Shown piece after piece: positions 17,204 through 25,715 of a stretch of 33,261 nt of DNA. Under the pieces are notes generated by a model. The model had not been told where the DNA came from, searched no databases, and saw only the letters and a program-made list of their open reading frames with translations. Position 1 is the first letter of the stretch. The number at the start of each line of letters is the position of its first letter. The position numbers and the translations under genes were made by a program. This DNA is from Acidimicrobiaceae bacterium (GTDB lineage Bacteria > Actinomycetota > Acidimicrobiia > Acidimicrobiales > Acidimicrobiaceae). Location of the stretch: the NCBI GenBank assembly GCA_013044475.1, contig JABEUM010000117.1, forward strand, positions 1-33,261, written 5' to 3'.

Positions 17204-20172
17204 GCAACGAAAAGATGACTGAAGCGAGCCTGGACCGGCTGGCGACGACGGCAATCAGGATGCTGTCGATAGACCAGGTGGAGTCGGCCAATTCGGGCCA
17301 TCCAGGACTTCCCTTAGGCCTAGCTCCAGTGGCCTACACCATCTACTCCAAGTTCCTGAAGTTCTCTCCCCAGTTCCCTAATTGGCCGGATCGGGACCGT
17401 TTTGTGCTTTCCGCTGGACACGGGTCGGCGCTTTTGTACTCCCTTTTGCACCTTTTTGGTTATGAGCTATCGATTGAAGACCTCAAGGCCTTCAGACAGC
17501 TTGGCTCGAAGACACCGGGCCATCCGGAGTATCGACATACCCCGGGCGTGGAGGTAACCACCGGGCCACTGGGACAGGGATTTGCCACCGCAGTGGGTCT
17601 GGCCTTAGCCGAAAGGATGGCTGCGGCGAGGATAAACCCTCAGACCGATATTGAACTGGTCGACCACAAGACCTTTGTACTTGCGTCTGATGGCGATCTC
17701 ATGGAGGGGATATCGCACGAAGCCGGATCGCTGGCTGGCCACCTTGGGCTTTCAAAGCTCATCGTCTGCTTTGATGACAACGACATAACAATCGACGGCC
17801 CGAGGCACCAATCCTGTACCGACGACGTTCTCGAACGCTTCAGCGCCTATGGGTGGCACACCTTGCAAGTCGAAGACGGAGAGGACCTGGCAGAGATCGA
17901 ATCGCAGCTCCAAAAGGCGATTGACGAGAAGTCTCGTCCCTCGTTGATAGCGATAAAAACGACCATCGGATACGGTGCGCCAAACAAGGCGGGAAAGAGC
18001 GTAGCTCACGGTGGTCCGCTCGGCAAAGATGAAGCTGAAGCTACCAAGATCGGCTTTGGATGGCCATTGGAACCGACCTTCTTCGTCCCAGCCGAGGTGA
18101 GAGAGTACCTCGATGCGATCTTGGAGAACAAAGCGCTCGCTTATGGAAAGTGGCTTCAAGAGTTCAACGCCCTTGGCTTCGATCCATTTAGCCAAGAAGA
18201 CCTTCGAAGTGCCCTCGGGTCGCTAGTCGATTTCGAGGTGGGAAGTTCCCTTGCCACCAGAATTGCCTCCCAGAAGAATCTCCAGGCGATCATGAAGGAT
18301 ATGCCCTCATTGGTCGGCGGATCCGCCGATCTAGCCGAGTCAACGGGAACAAAGCTCGACTTCAAAGCGATAGGAAAAGACGATTACACGGGGAGGATCA
18401 TCCACTTCGGCATCCGAGAGCACGCCATGGCGGCCTGCTCCAATGGTCTAGCGCTCCACGGCGGGTTCAGGCCATTCTGCTCGACCTTTCTGGTCTTCTC
18501 CGACTACCTACGCCCGTCCATTCGGTTATCTGCCATCATGGGATTGCCGGTGATCTACATTTTCACCCACGACTCGATTGCCGTAGGTGAAGACGGTCCG
18601 ACTCATCAGCCGATAGAGCACCTGGCAGCGCTTAGATCGATCCCTAACCTCATGGTGCTGAGGCCTGCGGATGCTAATGAGACCTCGGAGGCTTACAAGA
18701 CGGCTCTAGAACATACCACCGGCCCCTGTGCAATCATCCTCAGCCGCCAAGCCCTGAAAACCCTCGAGCCCTCGAGCCCTGGATGGATGGCCAAAGACGG
18801 GGCGAGAGTCGTCTTCGGACAAGACGGTCTCTCCGAGGTGACCATCTTGGCTTCGGGTTCCGAAGTGGGCCTCGCAATTGATTCGGCGAAGATTCTCTTC
18901 GATCTGCACAAGGTTCGGGCCCGGGTGGTCTCGGTACCTTGGCGTGAACGCCTTATCGAGTTCGACGAAGCGAGGCAACTCGAGATCTTGGGTCCAAATC
19001 AAAACCGGCTAGTAGTCGAAGCGGGGATCGAAATGGGATGGGAGGCGCTGCGTGGTCCAGGTGGGAAGTCGCTAGTCATGAAGTCGTTCGGAACCTCCGC
19101 TCCTGGATCAAAAGCATCAGCTCACTTCGGCTATACGACCGAAAAGGTAGTTTCCTTGGCGCTAGCTATAGCCAATGCCGTCTCTAACCAAGACCTCCCC
19201 GACTCAACCCCAATGGTTTCACTAGCACACCACCTGCTTCAAGCGACCGAGGCCGCGGCCATCGCCGCTCAGGCGCAGGTCGGTCTTGGCAACAAGATCG
19301 CGTCCGACGCTTTGGCGACCGAGGCGATGAGGAACTCACTTGGGAAGATGGAACTTTCGGCAAAGGTCGTCATCGGCGAGGGGGAGAAGGATAACGCTCC
19401 GATGCTCTACGTTGACGAAGTATTGGGAGCCTCGGAATCGGTCACCTTTGAATTAGCGGTAGATCCATTGGAAGGCACGAACTACGCCGCCAAGGGTCAG
19501 GACGGTGCCGTATCGGTCATCGCCGGTTCTGAATTGGGATCCCTCTACTCGACCAGTGGCTACTACATGGAAAAACTGGTCGTCAAAGCTCCCGCCAAGG
19601 ACGCAATAGACATAGCAAAAGGGGTCGAATACAACCTTAGGGCTATCGCCACTAGCTCGAACAAAGAGATCAGTGATCTCAAGTTCATCGTCCTAGCTAA
19701 GCCGAGGCACGACGAATTGATTTCTCAGATCCGTTCATTGGGCGCAAAAGTGGTAGAGATTCCCGATGGCGACGTAATGGCGAGTATCAAAGTGATGATG
19801 GAGGCCTCTGAGTTTGATGGCCTCTACGGAATTGGCGGCGCACCCGAAGGTGTGATCTCGGCCTGCGCTGCGAAGCTACTCGGGGCGGGGATGCAAACCC
19901 GACTGGCCCCTCAGTCTGAGGAGGAGATAAAACGGCTCAACTCGCTGGAGCCCGACTGGAAAGACAGGATAATGACGCCCCAAGATATGGTAAAAGGCGA
20001 CTCGGTAGTCGTGATAACCGCCATAACCAATTCGCCCCCACTTGATGCGCCCTTGAAAAACAAAACGGGTTGGACGACGTCTTCTCTGGTAATAACTAAG
20101 TCTGGAGAACGCCTTATCCACAGGGACCACTTGACGACGATAGACCAGAGGAGAGCCCACGATGCCACATAG
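17200..20172 (+). CDS. Transketolase fused to GlpX-type fructose/sedoheptulose-1,7-bisphosphatase
   Basis: One uninterrupted 990-residue frame holds two complete enzymes. Residues 1-661 are a full-length transketolase: NSGHPG (His34), thiamine-diphosphate motif SDGDLMEG (163-170) with N194, SVAHGG (His270), IREHAM with catalytic Glu407, HDSIAVGEDGPTHQP (457-471) and ILSRQ (Arg516). After a linker of about ten residues, 672-990 is a class II (GlpX) bisphosphatase: ASDALATEAM (Asp703), VVIGEGEKD (Glu727), AVDPLEGT (Asp755, Glu758), LAKPRHDEL and YGIGGAPEGV (Glu883), so the known metal ligands are kept. The internal Met672 has no ribosome binding site. FBPase/SBPase produces F6P and S7P, the donors used by transketolase. 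It overlaps rpe by 4 bases and prk by 11. Confidence 0.95.
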   Translation: MSNEKMTEASLDRLATTAIRMLSIDQVESANSGHPGLPLGLAPVAYTIYSKFLKFSPQFPNWPDRDRFVLSAGHGSALLYSLLHLFGYELSIEDLKAFRQLGSKTPGHPEYRHTPGVEVTTGPLGQGFATAVGLALAERMAAARINPQTDIELVDHKTFVLASDGDLMEGISHEAGSLAGHLGLSKLIVCFDDNDITIDGPRHQSCTDDVLERFSAYGWHTLQVEDGEDLAEIESQLQKAIDEKSRPSLIAIKTTIGYGAPNKAGKSVAHGGPLGKDEAEATKIGFGWPLEPTFFVPAEVREYLDAILENKALAYGKWLQEFNALGFDPFSQEDLRSALGSLVDFEVGSSLATRIASQKNLQAIMKDMPSLVGGSADLAESTGTKLDFKAIGKDDYTGRIIHFGIREHAMAACSNGLALHGGFRPFCSTFLVFSDYLRPSIRLSAIMGLPVIYIFTHDSIAVGEDGPTHQPIEHLAALRSIPNLMVLRPADANETSEAYKTALEHTTGPCAIILSRQALKTLEPSSPGWMAKDGARVVFGQDGLSEVTILASGSEVGLAIDSAKILFDLHKVRARVVSVPWRERLIEFDEARQLEILGPNQNRLVVEAGIEMGWEALRGPGGKSLVMKSFGTSAPGSKASAHFGYTTEKVVSLALAIANAVSNQDLPDSTPMVSLAHHLLQATEAAAIAAQAQVGLGNKIASDALATEAMRNSLGKMELSAKVVIGEGEKDNAPMLYVDEVLGASESVTFELAVDPLEGTNYAAKGQDGAVSVIAGSELGSLYSTSGYYMEKLVVKAPAKDAIDIAKGVEYNLRAIATSSNKEISDLKFIVLAKPRHDELISQIRSLGAKVVEIPDGDVMASIKVMMEASEFDGLYGIGGAPEGVISACAAKLLGAGMQTRLAPQSEEEIKRLNSLEPDWKDRIMTPQDMVKGDSVVVITAITNSPPLDAPLKNKTGWTTSSLVITKSGERLIHRDHLTTIDQRRAHDAT

Positions 20173-21106
20173 GCTCACACTTCTCGAGCGGGTGCGAGGT
20201 GAAGTTAGTCGCTCACGCCACGTACCGATGCTCGCGATAGCTGGCGATAGCGCCTCAGGGAAAACAACCCTAACGAGGGGTCTGGTAGAGGCACTCGGAT
20301 CAGATCAGATCACCTCGATGTGCACCGATGACTACCACCGTTACGACAGGCTGGAGAGAAAAGGACTCCCATTCACCGCCCTCCACCCTGAGTGCAACTA
20401 CCTAGACATCATGGAGCAGCACCTCCAGCTCCTCACCTTGGGCCAGCCAATCCTAAAGCCGGTCTATAGCCATTCACACGGGACCTTGGATCGACCAACC
20501 CTGCTTACCCCGAGCGACTTCGTAATTGTCGAAGGACTCTTTCCACTTCACTCAAAGCTCTCTAGAGCCTGTTTTGACGTAACGGTGTTTCTCGATCCAC
20601 CCGAAGAGGTGAGGCGGTCATGGAAGATAAAGCGCGACACCACCCAAAGGGGCTATACCGAAGAGCAGGTAGTCCTAGACCTCGACCGGAGAGAACCTGA
20701 GTCCCAGGCCTATATCCGTCCACAACGGACCCACGCCGATATAGTCATACGTTTCATGCCCGCGAGCAACGAAGACGGTTCTCAAACGATGAATGCCGAA
20801 ATCCTTCTCCGGCCGACTATTGCCCACCCTGACCTGACAGACGTCTTAGGAAGCGATACCCGGGAGGCGATTCACTTAAAGCTAATTCGTGACGACGATG
20901 GTAAGCCGGTGGATGCTCTGCACGTCCATGGTGGGGCCAGAAGTGAGCTCTCCAAGAGCGTCGAGGAGGTCATCTGGCACCACCTAGGCCTAAATCAGCC
21001 GGTGCCGACTTCCATCGGGCAGATCTCGCCCGGGGTGAGGAGCGAGCCGCTAGCAATAGCTCAGCTTGTCCTCCTCTATCACCTGATCACCGCAGCCACC
21101 TCCTGA
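20162..21106 (+). CDS. prk: Phosphoribulokinase (cyanobacterial/plant-like type)
   Basis: 314 residues. It phosphorylates ribulose-5-phosphate with ATP to RuBP, the substrate of RubisCO. The P-loop is GDSASGKTT (28-36), followed by TDDYHRYDR (55-63), FTALHPECNYLD (71-82), KPVYSHSHG (99-107), VIVEGLFPLH (121-130) and a PQRTHADIVIRFMP segment (187-200). The wording follows the cyanobacterial/plant type, not the short proteobacterial form. Cys54, before TDDYH, corresponds to the second light-regulated Cys of cyanobacteria, but the P-loop Cys is Ala31, so that disulfide cannot form. The ATG lies inside the end of the transketolase-GlpX gene with an 11-bp overlap. Last gene of the regeneration operon. 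Confidence 0.93.
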   Translation: MPHRLTLLERVRGEVSRSRHVPMLAIAGDSASGKTTLTRGLVEALGSDQITSMCTDDYHRYDRLERKGLPFTALHPECNYLDIMEQHLQLLTLGQPILKPVYSHSHGTLDRPTLLTPSDFVIVEGLFPLHSKLSRACFDVTVFLDPPEEVRRSWKIKRDTTQRGYTEEQVVLDLDRREPESQAYIRPQRTHADIVIRFMPASNEDGSQTMNAEILLRPTIAHPDLTDVLGSDTREAIHLKLIRDDDGKPVDALHVHGGARSELSKSVEEVIWHHLGLNQPVPTSIGQISPGVRSEPLAIAQLVLLYHLITAATS

Positions 21107-21185
21107 GACACGGGTCCAGAATCACCTCGGGAGTTGATATCGAACCAGCTGGGCCCTGTGCGAATCATTTGTGCGAGACAACCGT

Positions 21186-21194
21186 GGGGGGGGG
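21186..21194. repeat. Run of nine G residues between prk and the DUF6314 gene
   Basis: A homopolymer of nine G lies in the 152-bp gap after prk. Such runs are prone to slippage and to sequencing error. It lies outside the coding frames chosen here. Confidence 0.85.
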
Positions 21195-21196
21195 TC

Positions 21197-21234
21197 GGAG
21201 GCCATTTTGAGCCATCGGTCACCGATTTGCCTCC
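21197..21234 (+). terminator. Nested hairpin after the prk operon
   Basis: An outer stem GGAGGC/GCCTCC encloses the near-perfect palindrome ATCGGT-C-ACCGAT (21214-21226). It lies 90 bases after the prk stop and just upstream of the DUF6314 start, with no following T-run. It could close the rpe-tkt/glpX-prk transcript or act as a leader structure or operator for the next gene. Confidence 0.3.
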
Positions 21235-21258
21235 TTCCAGAAGCTAGACTCACCAGCT

Positions 21259-21705
21259 ATGGAAATTGTGGACACCCTGGAGTTTCTCCTCGGTACCTGG
21301 AAGGTCGATCGCCTCTTCCAGGACTTTCGCTTGAGTATCGAAGGTCACTTCCAAGGAACTGCGTCAATTTCTGCTCGGGAGTCAGATAACGATGGCTCCA
21401 GGACTTCTGGGGCAGTAATGGATGAATCGGGCGAACTGCACTTCGGTGACTACGCGGGACAAGCTCGCCGACATCTCGAATTCCGGCGGCTCGAAGCTAG
21501 CGCCGTCTCGGTCAACTTTGTCGATGGAAGGCACTTCGTGGACCTCGATCTCAGAAAGGGGATCTGGCGAAGTGAGCACCTTTGTGGGAGCGACAATTAC
21601 GAGATCGTCACTTTGGTGCTTTCCGCCGACTCTTTCCAGGAGAGATGGAGCGTAAGGGGATCAGCAAAACAATACGATGCCGTTACTAATTTCGCCCGGG
21701 TCTAG
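21259..21705 (+). CDS. DUF6314 family protein
   Basis: 148 residues, a small soluble protein. The pattern LLGTWKVDR near the N-terminus, GDYAGQARRHLEFRR in the middle, FVDGRHFVDLDLRKG near 90-105, and HLCGSDNYE followed by RWSVRGSAKQYDAVTNFAR at the end match the actinobacterial/proteobacterial DUF6314 family, which resembles lipocalin-like or THAP4-type beta-barrels. The molecular function is not known to me. It follows prk by 152 bp in the same direction, with a hairpin between them, so co-transcription is possible but not shown. The start ATG has only a weak ribosome binding site. Confidence 0.75.
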   Translation: MEIVDTLEFLLGTWKVDRLFQDFRLSIEGHFQGTASISARESDNDGSRTSGAVMDESGELHFGDYAGQARRHLEFRRLEASAVSVNFVDGRHFVDLDLRKGIWRSEHLCGSDNYEIVTLVLSADSFQERWSVRGSAKQYDAVTNFARV

Positions 21706-21778
21706 CAAAGTCCCACTGCGCTTGGCCGACATCGCACTACCCTAAGGCGAAAAACACAAACAAAGGCGAACTTATATC

Positions 21779-23578
21779 TCAGGAAAATTGATTCTTTTGT
21801 AAGCCTTCGCTCAGATTTAGCTTTAATTCGGAGTGCTTAGCGTTGCCCTTGCGCTGAAGCTTGCACCTATACATATCTATGTCAGCTCGATCCAGGATCA
21901 AATCAGTGTCGTCTGAGGCCCCAGAAGACTTAGCAAAACCTATGCTTGCTCCGACGCTGACGCTCACATCGGAGAGCTGGAAAACAGAGTCGAAAGCCTT
22001 TGTCAGGCGCTGAACCATCTCCGCACTCTGCTGATCGTTGAAGGTCCCAATGCTGATAACTACAAACTCGTCCCCGCCAAGGCGTCCAACAAAATCGGTC
22101 TCCCTGACCCTTGAATTGAGCCTATTGGCTACCTGCCTCAAAAGATCATCGCCGACAGCGTGGCCGTAATTATCATTGACCGCTTTGAAACCGTCAAGGT
22201 CCACAAAGAAGACACCAATGTCCGAATTTGTCCTTCGGGCCCGGCCAAGCATTACAGAAAGTTGCTTATGGATTTCAAGTCGGTTAGGAAGTCCGGTCAA
22301 ACTGTCATGGCTTGCCTGGCGAGATAGTTCACGCTGTGTCTGCTTTAGATCGTTGACGTCGACGAACATCATCAATAACGATGCCTCGCCGGAAGCGGAA
22401 ACCATCACTTCAGCATGGAGAAGCGTCCATATCGGATCTCCTGTGACCCTACGCAGTTCGACCTCGGACCTTATCCTCAAACCATTTTTCGGGTCCGGAG
22501 ATCCGAAGTCAAGGGCCCTTAGATGGGCCAAATCGATATGGTCATATATCCTCAGACCTTGGAGTTCCGATGTGTCGTCGAGCCCGAGCATCGACACCAA
22601 CCTTGAGTTGGCAAAAATCGTCTCACCGTCCCAAGTAACATGCCAAATTCCCTCACCGGCAAGCTCGACGATACTTCGATAACGGTGCTCCGACTCCGCA
22701 AGCTCAATCTCGAATTGAATCCGCTCGGTCCTATCTCTCGCTGCCAGAACATATCCGACCTGACTAGCACCATCGAAGCGGCCACCGACCAGCTCGACCC
22801 AAACAAATCCCTGGTCAGCAAGTCCGTTACCGATCTGAATCCGGAACTGTTCAGAATTGGTCGGCGCACCACTCTTCAACGCTGAAAACCATGCGCTAAA
22901 GTTCTCCCAATCCAAGGGATCAAATAGCGACCTTACGTTGATACCGACTAACTTCTCCGGATCCTTGCCGATCCGACTCAGCGAATTAGACGCCCAAGTG
23001 ATCTCCCCTTCGGTATCTAGCTGGACCAAAAAGTCATGAACCGCCCTACTGGACGCCTCCATCACCGCACTCTGCTCTCTGTGCTTGGCGTCTAAATCAC
23101 TGAGTTCACCGCTGAGGGCAAGTCTCTCAATGTTCGACTTGAGCTGACTTTTGAAAAATTCGAGTCTCTTTGGGTCTCCGGCGGGATCCACGCCCGAGCC
23201 ACCTATGGCCACCAGTCCCAAAAGCCGCTTATCGGTGTGGGACGTTATGGTAATCCGCTGCTCCCAGCTGCACTCTTGCCCCAAGAGCAAAGGAATGAGC
23301 GAAGACTGTCTTTCGCCGTCTCCAATGGTATCCATCCAGTCCGCTTCAAAGTGCTCTCGGTCCACTAGCAAACCCGTCAACCTTGCGCTCGATATCTCGG
23401 CTGGATTGAAAACGGGCGTAGGGTTCGACTTGGTGACAAATACGAGGATCACTCCGAGATCAAAGTCGAAGTTAGCGAATCGCGCCGATTCAACCCAATG
23501 CGCAACGGCCTTCACCTTGGTCAGTTCAGACCCAGAAATCGCCCACTCATAAAGGTCAGCTGGTCGAGCTTCCCTCAT
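21779..23578 (-). CDS. PAS-PAS-GGDEF diguanylate cyclase
   Basis: About 599 residues from the ATG at 23578, which has AAGGGG nine bases upstream; the frame runs on to 23692, but that extension is Arg/Trp/Cys-rich and unlike the rest. About 1-170 is not recognised (possibly a degenerate sensor domain). Two PAS domains follow, the second starting at ESEHRYRSIVELAGEGIWHV, then a GGDEF domain with DSLTGLPNR, FFVDLDGFKAVND and RLGGDEFVV. The active site is intact, and RETD five residues before GGDEF fits the inhibitory I-site, so a product-inhibited c-di-GMP synthase is expected. There is no EAL domain and no membrane segment. The signal is unknown. Confidence 0.88.
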   Translation of the reverse strand: MREARPADLYEWAISGSELTKVKAVAHWVESARFANFDFDLGVILVFVTKSNPTPVFNPAEISSARLTGLLVDREHFEADWMDTIGDGERQSSLIPLLLGQECSWEQRITITSHTDKRLLGLVAIGGSGVDPAGDPKRLEFFKSQLKSNIERLALSGELSDLDAKHREQSAVMEASSRAVHDFLVQLDTEGEITWASNSLSRIGKDPEKLVGINVRSLFDPLDWENFSAWFSALKSGAPTNSEQFRIQIGNGLADQGFVWVELVGGRFDGASQVGYVLAARDRTERIQFEIELAESEHRYRSIVELAGEGIWHVTWDGETIFANSRLVSMLGLDDTSELQGLRIYDHIDLAHLRALDFGSPDPKNGLRIRSEVELRRVTGDPIWTLLHAEVMVSASGEASLLMMFVDVNDLKQTQRELSRQASHDSLTGLPNRLEIHKQLSVMLGRARRTNSDIGVFFVDLDGFKAVNDNYGHAVGDDLLRQVANRLNSRVRETDFVGRLGGDEFVVISIGTFNDQQSAEMVQRLTKAFDSVFQLSDVSVSVGASIGFAKSSGASDDTDLILDRADIDMYRCKLQRKGNAKHSELKLNLSEGLQKNQFS

Positions 23579-23787
23579 AGACCTGCACCCCTTACACCAA
23601 GCTTGCCACCAAGAGCCCAAATGGCGACATGGCGGCCGGTCTCCCATCGTCCCCAGACGGAAAAATAACCTAAACGAACGGCTCTTGCCCAATACGAATG
23701 CAAAGAACTGTTACAAGTATCGGTAGGCTAAAAATCTGACTTTACTACTTCAAGGGATATGTTTTTTTAATTTCCAAGAGGAGAAAC

Positions 23788-23823
23788 TCGTCTTTGCTGG
23801 ATTCGCTTCGCCAACAAAGACGA
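23788..23823 (-). terminator. Strong hairpin downstream of etfA (no U-tract)
   Basis: Thirteen base pairs with a single mismatch on the plus strand (a G-U wobble on the minus strand) enclose a 10-base loop; the arms are CGTCTTTGCTGG and CCAACAAAGACG. It begins 56 bases after the etfA stop and lies before the diguanylate cyclase gene, in a 300-bp gap that otherwise shows only a T7 run at 23762-23768. In the minus-strand RNA that run is A-rich, so this is not a classical intrinsic terminator. It is likely the end of the etfBA transcript. Confidence 0.5.
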
Positions 23824-23878
23824 CAATTCTCCCGCAACGTCGCTTGGCCATCCGTCACTAAGTCATGAAAAGGCGGTG

Positions 23879-24847
23879 CTACCTGGCTTTTATCGCCTCG
23901 ATTAGTTTGGGAACAATCTTCGATGCATCGCCGACGATACCAAAGTCGCAGACCTGAAAGATCGGAGCCTCTTTGTCCTTATTGATCGCCACGATATTCT
24001 TCGAACCCTTCATGCCAACCATATGCTGGGTGGCTCCGGAGATGCCAACTGCGATGTATAGGTTCGGCTTAACTGTCTTTCCGGTCTGACCGACTTGATA
24101 CGAATAGGGGACCCACCCGGCATCGACGATCGCCCTAGACGCCCCGGGTGCGCCGTTAAGCAGTGAAGCTAACTCCTCTACCAACTGATACCTGTCCGGC
24201 TGGCCCAGGCCTCGACCGCCGGAGACAACCACCGGAGCCTCATCTAGCTTGGGTCCGCTACGCTCCTCTACGTGAGACGATACGATCTTCGCGCCATCAG
24301 TGGAACCTAGGTCTGATACGCTGGCCGATACAACTTCGCAGTTTGCAGCTTCTTTTGCCTCCGGGGCAAAAGACTTGGCCCGAATAACGAAGATCTGTGG
24401 AGCAGCTGCCGCGAACTTCGAAGTAAGGATCATCTCGCCACCAAAGATCGCATGCTCGGCGTTCAGCTCAGAACCGTTAGCGACAAGATTGACCACGTTG
24501 GTTATAACCCCTACCGACAGCCTTGCCGACAGCCTTGCCGCAGAATCGCGGCCGTCATAACTCGTGGCAAAAAATATCGCGTCGGGTGCAGAGTCACTCG
24601 ATATGGCCTCCGCCATCGCCGCAGCAACCTTCGGTCCGGGCAGCGATCCCGCCAATGAACCTATGTCGTAGAGCTTTGATACCCCGTAGTCACCAAGTAC
24701 CCCTGCATAGTTGACGACGCCCTCACCCCATGCGAAAGCTTCGACCTTGTCCGCAAAAGTGTTCGCCGCAGTTAAGAGTTCAAGGGTTGCGGTTGTCGGC
24801 TTGGCATCCGCGAACTCGGCCAATACCCAAATTTTTCCTAGAGACAC
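23879..24847 (-). CDS. etfA: Electron transfer flavoprotein alpha subunit
   Basis: 322 residues. EtfA binds FAD and, with EtfB, shuttles electrons between dehydrogenases and the quinone pool. The C-terminal FAD-binding domain carries [21 protein letters not shown] (about 208-228), [21 protein letters not shown], and [15 protein letters not shown], all hallmark segments. The start is a GTG at 24847, with GAAGGGG nine bases upstream. It lies 44 bp after etfB. A 12-bp tandem duplication in the middle codes for RLSARLS, which is the usual pattern at that spot. No ETF-quinone oxidoreductase gene is present nearby, so the partner cannot be named. Confidence 0.95.
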   Translation of the reverse strand: MSLGKIWVLAEFADAKPTTATLELLTAANTFADKVEAFAWGEGVVNYAGVLGDYGVSKLYDIGSLAGSLPGPKVAAAMAEAISSDSAPDAIFFATSYDGRDSAARLSARLSVGVITNVVNLVANGSELNAEHAIFGGEMILTSKFAAAAPQIFVIRAKSFAPEAKEAANCEVVSASVSDLGSTDGAKIVSSHVEERSGPKLDEAPVVVSGGRGLGQPDRYQLVEELASLLNGAPGASRAIVDAGWVPYSYQVGQTGKTVKPNLYIAVGISGATQHMVGMKGSKNIVAINKDKEAPIFQVCDFGIVGDASKIVPKLIEAIKAR

Positions 24848-24891
24848 TTAAAAATCCCCTTCTTTTCGAATCTATTTATAAACCAAAAAGG

Positions 24892-25668
24892 TCAGATGAC
24901 CTTAAGTTGCTCCAGGTAACCCACAAGTTGGCCAATAGCATCGTCGCTATCTTCGATAATCGTTCCAGCCTGTCGAGCTTCGGCTTTTCTCACCGAAACA
25001 ACCTGCTGGCCAGAGTTAGCCCCACCTACCTGGCCCGATAAGCCCAAATCCGCTACTGTCAAGGTCGTTACCGGCTTGGATTTCGCCGACATGATCCCCT
25101 TGAAAGACGGGTACCTCGGTTCGACGACCCCGGCGGTGACGGTAACGAGCGCAGGCAACGGAGATGTGACCTCGTCAAAACCGGCCTCGGTCTGCCTCTC
25201 TACCTTGAGGGCTCCGTCCACAATCTCAACCTTCTTAGCAAAGCTCACTGAAGGAAGCCCTAATAATTCAGCGATCTGCACGGGAGTCGTTCCGGTATAT
25301 CCGTCGGTCGACTCAGTTGCCGTGATGACAAGATCGAACTCGGTAGTCTTTATCGCCGCCGCGAGCACCTTCGCTGTCGAAAGTGCATCGGAACCCGCCA
25401 GCTCGGGGTCTGAAACTAAGATACCTTTAGCCGCGCCCATAGCAAGCCCAGTTCTAATTCCCGATACTTCGCTATTCGGCGCCATAGAGACCAGGGTGAC
25501 CTCTCCCCCACCGGCAGCGTCAACGAGCTGAAGAGCCATTTCAACACCAAAGGTGTCCGAATCATCTAGCACGAGCTTTCCGGCCCTGACTAAGTTGCTA
25601 GTGTTTGGATCAAGTGATGGCGTCACTGTCGGGTCGGGGATCTGCTTTACACACACACAGATATTCAT
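24892..25668 (-). CDS. etfB: Electron transfer flavoprotein beta subunit
   Basis: 258 residues, normal for the family. EtfB binds AMP and completes the ETF heterodimer. The N-terminal NICVCVKQIPDP, the DSDTFGVEMALQL block near 37, the TATESTDGYTGTTPVQIAELLG recognition-loop region near 117 and the VEPRYPSFKGIMSAKSKP signature near 187 are all present. GGAG lies 12 bases before the ATG. It is upstream of etfA in the usual B-A order. Whether this pair serves fatty-acid oxidation or another pathway cannot be told from the window. Confidence 0.95.
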   Translation of the reverse strand: MNICVCVKQIPDPTVTPSLDPNTSNLVRAGKLVLDDSDTFGVEMALQLVDAAGGGEVTLVSMAPNSEVSGIRTGLAMGAAKGILVSDPELAGSDALSTAKVLAAAIKTTEFDLVITATESTDGYTGTTPVQIAELLGLPSVSFAKKVEIVDGALKVERQTEAGFDEVTSPLPALVTVTAGVVEPRYPSFKGIMSAKSKPVTTLTVADLGLSGQVGGANSGQQVVSVRKAEARQAGTIIEDSDDAIGQLVGYLEQLKVI

Positions 25669-25715
25669 AACTTCGCATTACTCCTAGTTTCCACCGGATC
25701 AGTTCGCGACTCGGG

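Noticed and set aside
18764-18782. CCTCGAGCC tandem repeat within the transketolase domain
   Set aside because: Short, in frame, in a loop between domains (TLEPSSPGW), and without any further copies.
19213-20172. Separate glpX gene starting at the internal ATG 19213
   Set aside because: There is no stop codon before it, no ribosome binding site upstream, and the frame with the transketolase is continuous.
24514-24537. 12-bp tandem duplication within etfA
   Set aside because: It codes for RLSARLS, and an ARLxARL pattern is normal at this point of EtfA proteins, so it needs no special explanation.
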